Shown: positions 23,779 through 34,864 of the stretch, in pieces | Position numbering within the stretch: position 1 is the stretch's first letter | Layout: every line of letters starts with the position of its first letter | Source of the DNA: Agrypnia vestita | Taxonomy: Eukaryota > Arthropoda > Insecta > Trichoptera > Phryganeidae | Reading direction: 5' to 3' | Length of the DNA stretch: 64,000 nucleotides | NCBI GenBank assembly: GCA_016648135.1 | Contig: JADDOH010002062.1 | Coordinates: 1-64,000 of the forward strand | Made by a program: the position numbers and the translations under genes | Notes under the pieces: generated by a model | Database searches by the model: none | Told to the model about the DNA's origin: nothing | Seen by the model: only the letters and a program-made list of their open reading frames with translations

Positions 23779-24286
23779 ATTGGTATTCGAAATAAGCAAT
23801 ATTGCTAACTTGTATCTTAACAGTTATTGTGTAACATTGTAGTGCCACCAATTTTGACGTTTTAAGTTTGACAGGTTTGAAATTAATGAATTCAATCAAT
23901 CAGAAAGTTCTAATACGTAGGGAAACAAACGTTACGTTTTATGAATCTTGATTCGAACATATATTTATAATGTGTGGATGTTCTTACGATGGAATTGGTG
24001 AAGGTTAAATTACCTATGTAGAGTGATCATTTAAGCCAGCTCACACAGGTTGTAAGCCCTCAGCCATCGTATAAGAGACTTCCATCCAGTTTTCTCATAT
24101 ATAAATTAGCTTCGTTTCTCTGAGAATGTTATTCACATTTATGAACTATGAACTTTCTAATTGATTGAATTCGTTAACTTCAAACCTGTCAAATTTCGAA
24201 CTACAAAATTGGAGGCATTACAGTGTTATATAATAACTGTCAACGTACAGAAATAGCAAAATTGTTTATTTCGGAATACGGCCGAT
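23779..24286. mobile_element. Palindromic MITE (long inverted arms) with nested insertion
   Basis: The left arm (about 23779-23910: GTATCTTAACAGTTATTGTG, AAGTTTGACAGGTTTGAAAT, TGAATTCAATCAATCAGAAAG) is inversely repeated at about 24150-24286 (CTTTCTAATTGATTGAATTC, TCAAACCTGTCAAATTTCG, ATAACTGTCAACGTACAG). The arms are about 130 bp each. A family Y element occupies the middle. Related to 61999-62332. Confidence 0.8.
23972..24135 (+). mobile_element. Repeat family Y, nested inside the palindromic MITE
   Basis: GTGGATGTTCTTACGATGGA, ATTGGTGAAGG, GAGTGATCATTTAAGCCAGC, GACTTCCATCC and AGCTTCGTTTCTCTGAGA follow the family order. It sits between the arms of the palindromic element, so it inserted later. 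Confidence 0.7.
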
Positions 24287-24317
24287 TGTTTGATATAATC
24301 AGCAAGCACTGTAAAGT

Positions 24318-24775
24318 AGGGTACGCCAATTTTTTCAGCTTCCCAATTTTGTAATTTGTTGCATTTTCAAGTGAAATTAAATATTGCATTTGTAGTTTCC
24401 ATTAAAATTTGTATTTTGGGCTCGCTCAATGGAATATAGAGATATCTAAGATATATTTATTGTATTTCATGTTCATTTGTAATTAAATGCTGTTGTTCTA
24501 ATATTAACACAGCCAGTATTAAAATCACATAAAATTTAAGTTCATGCATAAAGTCTGTTAGCATGTAATTACCCCCATTCGGGCAATCTAAGTAATTTTT
24601 TTTAGAAATTAAACATAAAATTTTCAGCAAATTTTTATTAGTTTGTAATGAATAAAAGTAATCCGGTAAAGAAATTATAAGAAAACAATATTTCAAAATC
24701 ACCAATAACCAACATTTTCCGAATATTTGTCTCGTTTGAGTGCAATACTTATTTTTCGCCATACATAGTGACACC
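24318..24775 (+). mobile_element. Repeat family W, complete copy with 11-bp target-site duplication
   Basis: The 458-bp body is bounded by CACTGTAAAGT at 24307-24317 and again at 24776-24786, an 11-bp direct repeat that fits a target-site duplication. It starts AGGGTACGCCAATTTTTTC and ends TTCGCCATACATAGTGACAC, with only a short GGGT/ACCC inverted end. A second copy lies at 14815-15715. It has no coding capacity. The duplication length suits LINE-driven insertion (SINE-like), but no tRNA head or poly(A) tail is visible. Confidence 0.75.
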
Positions 24776-24789
24776 CACTGTAAAGTCGA

Positions 24790-26395
24790 TAATTAAATAA
24801 CACAAATAATCTATCCACTAATTGTTTTTCAATATAGAGGGTTGATTTTTAGGTAAATAAAAGTAACAAATTATTTATAGATGGCATTTTCTCTTTTAAA
24901 AGGCTAAAATGTTAAAAACAACGATTTATCAGCTGATGTGTTATGTTAGTTTTAATGAGAAAAGCGACAGTTGAAGTACTTTTAAACCTTAATACCTAGG
25001 CTAATCTCGTTTTAAATAAAAATTATGAAAAATTTATTACTGCTTGGGCATGTTGCTCTGGAAACTGCCAAATATCGCGCAAAGTAAACCAATGACTTTC
25101 CGGATGACATGGGTTCGTAAAAGAAAACATGTCAGAGAATAATTATTATCCCATTCGAGTGAATCAATTGTTTTAAACAAGAGTGTATAAGTTACAATTC
25201 GTCATGGTTTTCAAGTATATCTCTAAAAACTCGAATTTGAAAAAGTTCACAATTTTCTTAAAAGGTCGCGATATATTAACCAGAATTACGAAAATCGGCC
25301 ATAAATGCGTGGAGCACAATATTTCAAAGAGAAAAACACTAAAAATGCCGGGACCGTACCCAAAACCAACGCGCAGTATTGCCTATTGTGCTGTTTTCAC
25401 AAATAACTGCGGCAGTGTCCGACAGTGCCTCCATTTTTGTTTATGGTTAATAAACAAAAATGGTTAAAATAAATCTGATAATTCAAAATATTTTGATCTC
25501 TCCAGGGGAACTCATTAATCAAGAATATTATAGATGTCTCATAGAGACAAAGCTATTTTTTTTATATGGGAAAGAAGGCGTTGAAGCCTTTTTTTGGATG
25601 TAAATCAGAATACATTACAAAATACACATTTTTTCTAGACAGATTATTTTATTATCAAGATATCGATTTGCTAGATTGTTACAAACACACTAGAATAGTG
25701 AGTAAAATCTTGTAGAGCCGGTCCAGCTGGTTATATAATTCTATACATATGTAGTTAGGGCCCTACACGCTCGCAAAGGTTTGATCTATTCTACAAATAC
25801 ATTAATATGGCGTGTAATGTAAACGTTCTTTGTTGTATATATGTAATAGCGATTAACCTTAATTTTCAGTAAACTTGTCAGTCGTTGACAGTTAGACAAG
25901 TTTTTTTAACAATATAGACTTCTTTATTGAAAATACAATAATACATACATGTTATAGTGAAAGTGAATATTACATTTTTTATACGTGTTTAAGTGTCCCC
26001 AGAAAAGTTAAAACTTGTGTTTGGGGACAGGAGTACATGACATATTTAATATGATATTTAATTTAATATTTAATTATGATATATTTAAAAAAAATCTATA
26101 ATCTTCTCAATTGGAGTCCCGATATTTTTTTACGGACATAAAATAATCATTTAATAATTAAAATAAGTATTTTTTAATTTTGCAATAACATTTGTAAAAA
26201 AGGAGTATAATGTTTCCATCGAGGGTTGTATTTAACTCAAAGCAATTGGATTTCGAAATGTAACGTTTTATCCGTTTTACGACAAAAGACGTAGCCATCA
26301 TACATCTGCACAAGGGCGTCAATAAAACTGATTGCTCGCTAGTAAACAATAAATGGCCTTTTTACTAATCTCGTTCTTTACGGCTTTGAGAAGTG
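24790..26395. other. Intron sequence with one perfect hairpin, no gene recognised
   Basis: Part of the E3-E4 intron. It contains the perfect 14-bp inverted repeat listed separately and an open frame at 25183-25467 without recognisable domains. Confidence 0.5.
25431..25463. repeat. Perfect 14-bp inverted repeat
   Basis: CCATTTTTGTTTAT and its exact complement ATAAACAAAAATGG are separated by GGTTA. This could be a remnant of a palindromic MITE centre. It has no T-run or coding context to suggest a terminator. Confidence 0.8.
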
Positions 26396-26397
26396 AT

Positions 26398-26552
26398 CTG
26401 ATGGTGAAATGATTGTCGGGCCCGGGGGTGAGACGTTCGCCTGGTGATTAAGTGGGTGGGGATTCACGCCTTGTCCCGGAAGGCTTCCAAGTCAACTCTA
26501 ATTTCATGGCACAAGCGCTTAGTTTAAACACAATAAGAATATTGATTAAATG
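26398..26552 (+). mobile_element. tRNA-derived SINE, family A
   Basis: The head contains GTGAGACGTTCGCCTGGTGA and a B-box-like GGGGATTCACGCC near 26459. The tail GCACAAGCGCTTAGTTTAAA then CAATAAGAATATTGATTAAA matches the other family A copies. Confidence 0.65.
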
Positions 26553-26559
26553 ATCTACG

Positions 26560-27895
26560 AAACTTCGACGCATAAAATATTTATTTCCACATTTAGTTTG
26601 CATTAATTTCTTTTGTGTTCAATTTATACGATTGTAAACTTGACTGAATTTTTAGCTAAGCATTTCTTAGAGGAACGATGGTCACTGACACAATACATTT
26701 AATTTGTAAATATTAAATAGAACTGTGTGTTTTTATTTGTGTATTTTTAAAATATATATCTTTGACAATAACAGAAAAATGCATGGAATCATTTACTTAA
26801 ACTTTATATTATAAATAAAAATGAGAACTACCTACTAAATATATCAAACAATTTATTTCTACGACGCTATAACAAAAAAAGGCTTTGTTAATGCGGACAT
26901 AAAACCTACACAATGCCATTTAAAAATATAGATGACTTCATAACTCGTGAACAGGAAAACGCGAAAACAGAAAAAGTGACGCTTGGAAAATAATGCTAGC
27001 TTATCGTTACTTTCTGATATATTTTTATTTAACCAACGGCAAACTTGCGCGTAACCCGTATAAAAATCAGCTTAAAAATACAAGTATATTAAATAATAAA
27101 ATGAAAATTTAAATTCTTTCATCTTCATACATTAATTTTTTGAAAAAATAAATAACTTAGGTACTTCTTACTTATTATAAAGAAATTACGGACATTACAC
27201 GAAGATTCGGGGACAGACAGACAGACAGATGGACGGACGGACAAAAAACGAAATTATCATACTTTGGGATTAAAAATGATAGTAATAATGATGATTATAT
27301 AATAATAAATAATAACCTTTAAACAATATTTTACATCATTTTATCGAAACTTTTCTTAAAATCGGGATTATTAATATACGGAATATTTGTTAGAGGCAAA
27401 GAACTTTTAAATTAAATAAAATAGATAAAAATTGCGATAATGGGCATGATATTGGCTTTATTGCAATGATAATTAATGCCATTAGGGTTTAAATATAAGT
27501 TGTTTTTAAATATAAGAGTTTTTTTTCGAATTGGTAACACTTTCTCCAGTGATAGCCAATCTGATGATTTGCGCTCAGTTTGGTTAGTCATTTCACCATG
27601 AATATACTTTCGTCAGAACAACAATTGTGCAAATTTATTTCGAAAATCCTGATATTGTTATCATGTTTAAACACCAATGGCATACAATTATCATTTAAAA
27701 AAACAATACCACGTCCTTTACCACGATATTTATAGATACGTATGTATTTTATTTCATTTTAATGTCTAAAATTGAACACATCACACATAAAAAAAATTTA
27801 AACACATCTCAGAAAAACAATGAATAAAGCCAAAATGTTATTACGTTTTTTGGTAACAAGTTTTACCTTGCAACAAATATTTGTAAAAAAATATA
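26560..27895. other. Intron sequence with one LINE-type tail, no gene recognised
   Basis: AT-rich E3-E4 intron DNA. The only recognisable item is the GACA/GGAC tail at 27181-27262. Confidence 0.5.
27181..27262 (+). repeat. LINE-type 3' tail (GACAGACAG / GGACGGAC)
   Basis: GAAATTACGGACATTACACG, then GACAGACAGACAGA and GGACGGACGGAC, then AAATTATCATAC. This is the same order as the tail at 11470-11570, without its tRNA-like head. Confidence 0.65.
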
Positions 27896-27901
27896 TTTTA
27901 C

Positions 27902-28161
27902 CGTCATGAAACATAAAAGCTCCATCCAGGTATTCCGTGTCGGCGGCTTGGTGTAGCGGGGAAGGCCGTCGCAGCAACAGCGTGAGCGCGCGTCCCTTGG
28001 AGACCAGCGTCCCCGGCTCCAGGAAGCGTCCCTTTCCATCCCTCGCCTGCCTCGAAGCTGGGCTGCACAGCTTCAGCAACATGGGCTTTTCGAGGGCGTT
28101 GTTACCTCTGTCCGTCCACTCTCCGTCTATGACCTCGATCACTGATCGGCAGGACGGGGCT
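27902..28161 (-). CDS. SOL-1-like CUB protein, exon E3 (end of first CUB domain)
   Basis: This 260-bp exon is 1 nt, 86 codons and 1 nt. The acceptor is TTTCCTTCCAG and the donor is GACG|GTAAAA. It reads APSCRSVIEVIDGEWTDRG, then LLKLCSP, FLEPGTLVSKGRALTLLLRR and EYLDGAFMFHD. The order Cys, V-I-E-V-I-D-G, L-C-S-P, a glycine/serine turn, L-T-L-L-L and a final F-M-F-H-D matches the second half of a CUB domain: the ligand-binding face, the fourth Cys and the last strand. GC content is much higher than in the flanking intron. A tRNA-derived SINE begins about 40 bp upstream of the acceptor. This is the longest exon of the gene in the window and the strongest single piece of evidence for it. Confidence 0.85.
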
Positions 28162-28199
28162 CTGGAAGGAAACACAACACAATTCAAAATTGAAAAATG

Positions 28200-28500
28200 T
28201 TTTTGTCTTGAAACGAAATTTATTGATCAATTAGAAAGATGTGCAGAAAAATCAATCAACGAAAAAATATTTCGGCTGTAATAATTTAATTTGGGATTCG
28301 AAACCAGATCGCCTAGCATTCCGGGCAGGTGTGTTATCAATCACACCACGTCAGCCTTCTTTCCGCTTATATATCGACCTTATCTGTAAGTCTCTTTTAT
28401 TAATTGATTAATATATATAATGCATTTTTAGAGCAATCCACTTTTTGTGGTGTGGTAGGCACAAATTACTTTGTGGAACTGCCGCTAGGGGATGCTTGAA
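28200..28500 (-). mobile_element. tRNA-derived SINE, family B, next to E3 acceptor
   Basis: Read on the minus strand it has a B-box-like GGTTTCGAATCCC near 28291-28303, a tRNA-like head with GGTGTGATTGATAACAC, and a tail with TATTTTTTCGTTGATTGATT. It aligns in order with 63165-63430, including the outer AGCAATCC and GTAGGCACAAATTAC blocks. It ends about 40 bp upstream of the E3 acceptor in transcript order, so part of the branch-point region may come from the SINE. Confidence 0.65.
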
Positions 28501-28659
28501 TTAGCCGTTTAATTCATTTTTAAATTTTTTGGATACATTTGATATGACATACATATATTATATTCAACAACACAATTCACATACACGAGAACACATTCTT
28601 ATTGTGAAGTCGAAATTTTTTAGAACAAAGGTTAGATATATTGGCGAAAGGTACCAGGC

Positions 28660-28850
28660 TAATGTGGTGTATTGGTAACATACCTTACCGGAAATCTAGG
28701 TGATCTGGGTTCGAATCCCGGCAGCAACCAAAATATTTTTTCGTGATTTGATTTTTCTACACGTTGATTATTAAATTTGGTTTTAAATTTCACAGAACTT
28801 TGTTCTGAAAAATTGCAACTTCACAATAATAATAAAGTGTTCTTGAATAA
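28660..28850 (+). mobile_element. tRNA-derived SINE, family B
   Basis: A box TGGTGTATTGGTAAC, B box GGGTTCGAATCCCGG (about 28707-28721), then AACCAAAATATTTTTTCG and TTCACAGAACTTTGTTCTG and GCAACTTCACAATAATAATA. The internal promoter is well preserved for Pol III. An inverse tail fragment lies just upstream (about 28600-28640), so two copies sit head to head. Confidence 0.8.
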
Positions 28851-29615
28851 AATGTTTTTTGCTTATTTATTAAGGTTGCCCAGTGAATAAATAAAATGTT
28901 GAATTAATTTTAGAACGATGTGCTATTGTAAATTATTTTTTGGTTCCGTTATATTGAATTCAATCTACCGACACAATATTTAAGTAGGTGTCAAGATAAA
29001 ATTACAGAGGAAGAAATTATGTCTCATAAAATTACACAAGGAATAAAAACACATTACAGAGAGTAAAATTGTACAGAGATGAACTATACTTGTGATAACT
29101 TATGTCTATGTACCATATGCTTTTATATTTTATGTATCGCTTGTATTATAATTCAATATGTGTATACTTACATGGGATGTGTGGGACTGCACTAACCACC
29201 CACATGCATATATAAAATAAACCCGTTAGGGCGAGGGGATTAGGTCATATGGGAAGATTGTCCACCTTTTATTTAAGACACATTTATGTAGTTTTTTTTA
29301 AATTTTATTTTAGGAATCTCAACAGTACAATTTATTATAATGGAATAACGTATTGGATAGTTGGTAGACCAATTGTAGAGATAATAATAAAGAAAACATA
29401 TATTAAATAAAGGGATAGAAGTGGGAGTTAGAGGGGGAAGTGGAGTGAAGTGTATGGGATTGTGGCTGAGTGGAGCGTGTGCGTATTCTGTGTGTGACGT
29501 ATATGTATATAGATATGGGGATATGTGCAAAGAGTGATGAGAGTTTGGCTGTGGTGATGATGATGGTCGGTCTTAGTTAATCTGATGAAGATATAGAAAC
29601 AAGTAATATAAGGGG
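28850..29615. other. Probable LINE 3' UTR and AT-rich intron, no gene
   Basis: Directly downstream of the LINE ORF stop on the minus strand. A low-complexity GTG/TATG-rich section at 29400-29570 probably belongs to that LINE's 3' UTR. Confidence 0.4.
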
Positions 29616-30078
29616 TTAAAAACGATTTTTAAGAGCTGAGATGTTGGTATTAAATATATCAATGTCTTTGAAGTGGTCATTGTATGTTTGCATGTTCGCT
29701 GGATGAATGAGTTCTGTGCATAAGAGGTTCTGCTTATGGGTAGGTACATGGAAGAGTACAGACTGTCGGGTTCGCCTTGATGGAGCGTGGAGAGAAACCA
29801 GCTCCAATTGGCTGTGACACTCAATATGTCCCTGAAGTAACTTGAAAAGTAGTATTTGATCAGCTCGTGCTCTTCTATGTTCCAGGGTTCTCGTGTTATA
29901 GAAATCCGTTGCTTCCATATATGAGTCGAAATACATGCCGGATTTACCATTGAGGCAACGCAAAAAAATGTTCTGAATTTGTTCTATTCTCGCAATGTAC
30001 GTTGTCTGTTGTGGATTCCAGACCTGAGATGCATACTCCAAGTGACTACGAACGTAATAAAAATATAAAATTTTTTAT
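29616..30078 (-). pseudogene. CR1/Jockey-like LINE, C-terminal ORF2 fragment
   Basis: On the minus strand the frame reads LYFYYVRSHLEYASQVWNPQ, IARIEQIQNIFLRCLN, a variable stretch with TRTLEHRRARADQ and LLFKLLQG, and ends SALKNRF before a stop at 29616. The S-H-L-E-Y-A-S-x-V-W-N-P block followed by a helix I-E-x-I-Q-x-x-F-L-R marks the conserved region after the reverse transcriptase of several LINE clades. The reverse transcriptase and endonuclease parts are missing: a stop lies just upstream and the sequence changes. It is a 5'-truncated copy, as is normal for LINEs, in the same orientation as the host gene. Confidence 0.85.
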
Positions 30079-30134
30079 GAGTGAGGATTTTTGAATTGTT
30101 TGCAGGTTCGAAGTACGAAGTATGTGTTAAATAA

Positions 30135-30339
30135 AACGGATATTTTATATGAACCGTATATTTTATTGAGAAGAAAATCTCGATGTTTCTCTGAAGTCTT
30201 ATTCAGCGTCATAAGGAGAGCGTCGTATCATGGCGGAGGTGTAGGCCGAACTGATTATTTTTTCCGAGATCGTAAATTATCAGCAAAACGTCGAGATTTG
30301 CTTCTCAATAAAATACACGGTTTGTAAAAAATATACGTT
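30135..30339. mobile_element. Small MITE with about 51-bp inverted arms
   Basis: AACCGTATATTTTATTGAGA then AGAAAATCTCGATG on the left (30135-30186) is inversely matched by GTCGAGATTTGCTTCTCAAT then AAAATACACGGTT on the right (30288-30339), with few mismatches. The total is 205 bp. No target duplication was recognised. Confidence 0.75.
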
Positions 30340-30344
30340 GTATT

Positions 30345-31830
30345 ACATAAATATGTCCAATGATCGTAATAATGACCTAAAACTTTTTCATATTTAAGAC
30401 ACATTCGTAATGAAGTAAAAGAATTAGTTCTTGCATAATTTAATACCCTAGTAAAAGGAACGTATTTTTTTACAATAAACGTTGTTTCTTTTTTAAATTT
30501 TGTTTCAAACCGAGTCTTCTTAAATAAAAACGTCTTTTTTATTACTAAAGCTTGACTTATTTACTAAGTCAATATACTTTTTTCTTTTCATACTTGTTTC
30601 AAAATTTTTAGGTTTTCGAAAATGTGAAATTTAATTAACGTGCAATTTTTTTACTTATGTAGTTTTTATTGTGCGATTTAATAATGTAACAATTCAAAAG
30701 TCGACGCAAGAATTGGTTAGTTTCACAAAGTAATTCTTGATACGGGAGAACGTAATGAACCTTAAAAAGACGTCCAACATTAGACATTTGTTGACAGATA
30801 AGATGGATTTTTTCCAATACTCTAGGAGTCTAGAAAATACGATTTGTAAGATATCATCGGGTAATGTTATTACAGTTTTGCTGCGCATTGCGAAAATGAA
30901 CTCAATTGGGATAAGCAGGCCTGGCCTGTCTTTGTTTTTTGTTGAGTCGTATATCTGGATACCATTATCGTTTATACAAGAATATACTTGTACAATTTGT
31001 CAACACATTTTTTTATGAATTAAAATTCCACTACAATTCAGAATGTTCATTGTATATATGTGAAGTGACAACCTACCTTTAAGATATAAATCTCGAAATA
31101 AAAATGGAAAATCGTTTACATAATATTACGTAATGATAGTAATCGAGAAATAAGTAAAGTAAGAAATAAAATATTAAAAAGCATTTGTATAATGAGTCAG
31201 GAGTACATTTTATATCAAAATTCGTAATGAAAATAAGCAAATATGGAGTTAACATTTATGACATGTAATAGACTAATATTAACTGAGCATAAAAAAACTA
31301 AAAGTGCTTTCTTTGTATTTCAAGTAATTAAGTTCAATCTTATGAATGTACGAAGTGTATTGTAACCGCACATGTTGTAAGTGTTTAAAAACATAGATTT
31401 GATATTTAAATATTGAAGTGATATTTTTTTACGATTCCTAAACCTAGGTTCAAACAATATTTACTATAATGATGAAGTTGTAACGAATACAAAAAATATC
31501 ATATTCATATTGATTTACTAAAAGGTATTTGTATTTGTAAGACTACATTAAAACGAAACAGTGATCGGGTAAGAGGTTTGGGGGGATTCAGGAGGGACAG
31601 ATTCGGTAGATTCAGCTGAGAGAGTGGATTTGGGTAAGAGAATGAAATCAAAGGGCCTTTTGAGATAGCATCTCCTTCAATAGTTTTTATATACATATAT
31701 ACAAGTTGTTGAATGTAAAATTTGTATTTAAATTGGTAATGCCCTCACGAGGCGAAACGCAAGAATTAAAACGCAGAAATAAAAAACAAGTTCTTCTTCA
31801 AACACAGCAAATTTATTTTATGGTGACATT
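30345..31830. other. Intron sequence, no gene recognised
   Basis: AT-rich E2-E3 intron DNA without recognisable coding or repeat structure. Confidence 0.5.
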
Positions 31831-31835
31831 GTAAT

Positions 31836-32005
31836 TATAATTTATAGAAATTAACTTTGTATACACCACTTTCTTATTGAAAAAAATTAAACATGTTTTC
31901 AAAGGTTTTCATTAGGATAACAAATGAACATTCATTTGTCAATTTAATTTTGAATTTTTTTCAATAAATAAGTGACGTATACAAAGTTAATTTCTATAAA
32001 TTATA
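31836..32005. mobile_element. 170-bp MITE with about 55-bp inverted ends
   Basis: TATAATTTATAGAAATTAAC then TTTGTATAC at the left end is matched by GTATACAAAGTTAATTTC then TATAAATTATA at the right end, and the match continues inward to TTATTGAAAAAAATT. No internal coding sequence. Confidence 0.85.
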
Positions 32006-32009
32006 AAAA

Positions 32010-33115
32010 ACAAGTGTTTTTATTTCCATATGTGTGATTATGGGGTTTTATTAACCATGCTAGGCTATGATACCATGACCATTACTACGATTTTAAATAT
32101 TTTATTTCATCTTGAAGCTCAATATCTCAAACAAAACTCCCGATACCTAGGAAATTATCATATTCAATAGTAATAATAAAATAATTAATTACTAAAACAA
32201 ATATTTTCGAGAGCATGTACTATAAAATATTAGTCTTTTGAATCTGCAAATATTTAATTATGTATGTATGCCTTTATATGTCACATGCGCCTTTAGATGT
32301 TTGTAAAATATATCGGAAAACTATTATGTATTTGACTTATGGTATTTTTTTTAGATTTGCTAATATTACGCTACGCTATGAGATAGACCTGATTCTCGAT
32401 CGTCACGAAAATGTGAACATTGTGAGAAAATGTGAAATTTTTCCAACTACTTAAATAAAAAAAAATAAAAAAATTGTCGCATTGTCAGAAATAATATGAT
32501 ATTAACACGATTAATGAATTTCGTAATAAAAAGTTTAAAAACTAAAATAGTTTATTTAATTAAGCACAATACCTATTTAAAAATGGAATTCTCTTTAATA
32601 TGGTTCACCGGAAACAATTTTATTTTATTAATTAGCTGCGAGTAATTTCAGGAGAGATATTATTAACACATCTAATTTTCGCAACGGGAAATTGAGCTAC
32701 CATGTGACTAGATAATTAATCTCCCGTGCAAATTGGATGATTGCGAATTGCATGTTCATAAAATGTAAATAATGAATTTTAATGAGAAATAATGTAATAT
32801 TTCTTTAAAATCGCCATCTTTTAATAATTTAATGAAATGACGAATCAATACAAGATTTATAATAGTTGATACCTAAATTAAAATTACCTAATACTACCCA
32901 CATTAGATGATAATTGTATTTTTTGTAGAATAGCATATCCGCTTTATTGATGAAACGTTAGGAGGTAATTTATATTTTACAGACTTATAACGCTTAAGTA
33001 ATACATCGGTACAATATTACACTGACATTTATAAATTAAAGAAGTACAAAATGTGCAATCTATAAGAATAATGGATTTAAAAAATGAATGATTTGATTTA
33101 AGCTATTACAAAAAA
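32010..33115. other. Intron sequence, no gene recognised
   Basis: AT-rich. A short GATTCTCGATCGTCACGA near 32390 recalls family Z but is too short to call. Confidence 0.5.
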
Positions 33116-33118
33116 TAC

Positions 33119-33686
33119 TGTCACGGGTCGTGGCCTCAGGAAAAAACACTGGAAACGTAAATATTCATTAGTTAATGATAAATTAATTATTAAATGGACA
33201 AAATCCCTTAACACGAATTAAATTAATGCACTATTCTCAAAATCACACTATTTTGCAATTTAACACTCGTCTATAAACTCTTTATTATCGCTGGGTAACT
33301 TTGTCAAGAAACTTCTGTTCAAATATCGCACGTAAGTATTTCGCTAATCACTTATCTTGTCGCTAATCTAGAACATTAGAAACGTCAAAATTTAAACTAA
33401 CTCCATGGCCGCGATACGACTTCGCTTTTATAGATATAGGTAACTTGTTGTTGTTGTAATAATAATGTTGACTTTTAGATCATTCCAGATGTTTGTAGTC
33501 TTTTTCCGTCGTTTCCTGACCGTTCTAGACGTTCCTCGAATGTTATAGCTAATTCCAGAGTGTGATACTTTGTTCCAGAGTGTAGTTGAATGTACTAGAG
33601 AGTTCGATAGTTTTATTCCATAGTGGACATATTACGAGGGATTCCAATCGTTCCTAAATTTATTTGAATTCTATCATCGCGTTACA
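33119..33686 (-). mobile_element. Solo LTR (gypsy-like) with 4-bp target-site duplication
   Basis: Read on the minus strand the 568-bp unit begins TGTAACGCGATGATAG and ends CACGACCCGTGACA, with TG..CA ends. Flanks are ATAC at 33115-33118 and ATAC at 33687-33690. It carries a TATA-like CTATAAAAGCGAAG and an AATAAA signal (GCGATAATAAAGAG) in the expected order. No internal retrovirus-like genes are present, so recombination probably removed them. Several TTCTAGA/TTCCAGA words upstream of the TATA box resemble enhancer repeats. Confidence 0.82.
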
Positions 33687-33689
33687 ATA

Positions 33690-34435
33690 CAGAAAAATCT
33701 CGTACAACGTTTGTGCGGAAATAGTTAGCTCGCTCGAATCGAATTACTCTTTTTACCACATCAAAATCCTGATTAATAATTAATGCGGTTAACTGCGCTG
33801 CATACTCACTGGCAGTTGAATAACCGTCCTTAAATAAGAACAAGCAGAATGTTTGATTGTAAAAGAAGTTGATTCAGAGAAAACTCGATGACAAAATAAA
33901 TTTTATTGATATCCGGATAGAGAAAGAAGCGTTTAAAGCAATTGCAAACTATTGAAAAGTACTCGATAAAATGAAAAGTCGTATAAACATCACCGCTTCA
34001 GTATTTTGTTAAAATGTAGTTTACATTTGATTACACAATCATCTAATAAATGAAAATACATGGATTATTTTTATATTATAATGTATAATGTACAAAACTT
34101 GGACGACTTAGTGAGATTCATGAGCCGTGTGGAGTTTCGAAAGTAGGTATGTATCGGTTTTCTAAATTTGGAGCTTAAACATTCGATGTGCGGAGCCTTT
34201 TATTCCTTAAATATATTTATTATAATGTTTAAAAGTATATCTCTAATATGAAGTTTTTCTTGTGTTTGTGTTATATTTCTTACGTGCAACATTTAAATTT
34301 TATTTCTAATATGTAGTCTTTCTAATGTTTTAATTTAAAAAATCTGTACAGGTAGTTGCTTCAGAACAGACCTTGTGAATAAATTTACATGAAATAAGTA
34401 AAAAAAAAAATAATAATATTTTTAATGATTCTAAT
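33690..34435. other. Intron sequence, no gene recognised
   Basis: AT-rich; nothing recognised. Confidence 0.5.
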
Positions 34436-34439
34436 ATTA

Positions 34440-34860
34440 TTTATATATAGGTAAAATATGTAGAATTTTTGATATTTTAATTAAAGAATACTAAATATAT
34501 TGAAATATAAATAATTATTCTGAAATTTACAACAATATTTTGGAAACAAACCATTCTTTTGATATTATCAAGGGTTTAGAAATTTTATATAAAAATAACG
34601 TAGAATAGATAAATTAGAAATGAGCAAAATATATGCTATAAATAACCAAATTCTTTTTCGCAAATAGTTACCTTTTACATTTGTTTTCACTCTAGTTCTA
34701 AATTAGTCATTCAACTCGCTTATACAAATTTTTATTTATGATTATGTCTATACTTCTTATATAAATTTTAGTGTAGGTACATTGTATCCTGACTGAGCTA
34801 CAATTGGCTTCAAAACACGTTGATAAATCAATAAATATTCTTTTTAAATAAAGTATTTTC
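34440..34860 (+). repeat. Repeat family V, copy 1
   Basis: Blocks in order: CATTCTTTTGATATTATCAA, TATAAATAACCAAATTC, GCAAATAGTTACC, TTTGTTTTCA, GTACATTGTATCCTGAC and AACACGTTGATAAAT. The same order occurs at 46680-47010, 49190-49600 and, inverted, 63640-64000. Copies are diverged. Class unknown. Confidence 0.65.
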
Positions 34861-34864
34861 TCTT

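Noticed and set aside
25183..25467. 94-codon plus-strand frame as a gene
   Set aside because: No recognisable domain, AT-driven composition and no splice context; ends in the inverted repeat.
27937..28281. Plus-strand 114-codon open frame
   Set aside because: Antisense to exon E3.
28660..28740. Functional tRNA genes at B-box sites (also 50462, 63225, 3680)
   Set aside because: Only the two promoter boxes are preserved; stems are not, and shared tails mark them as SINEs.
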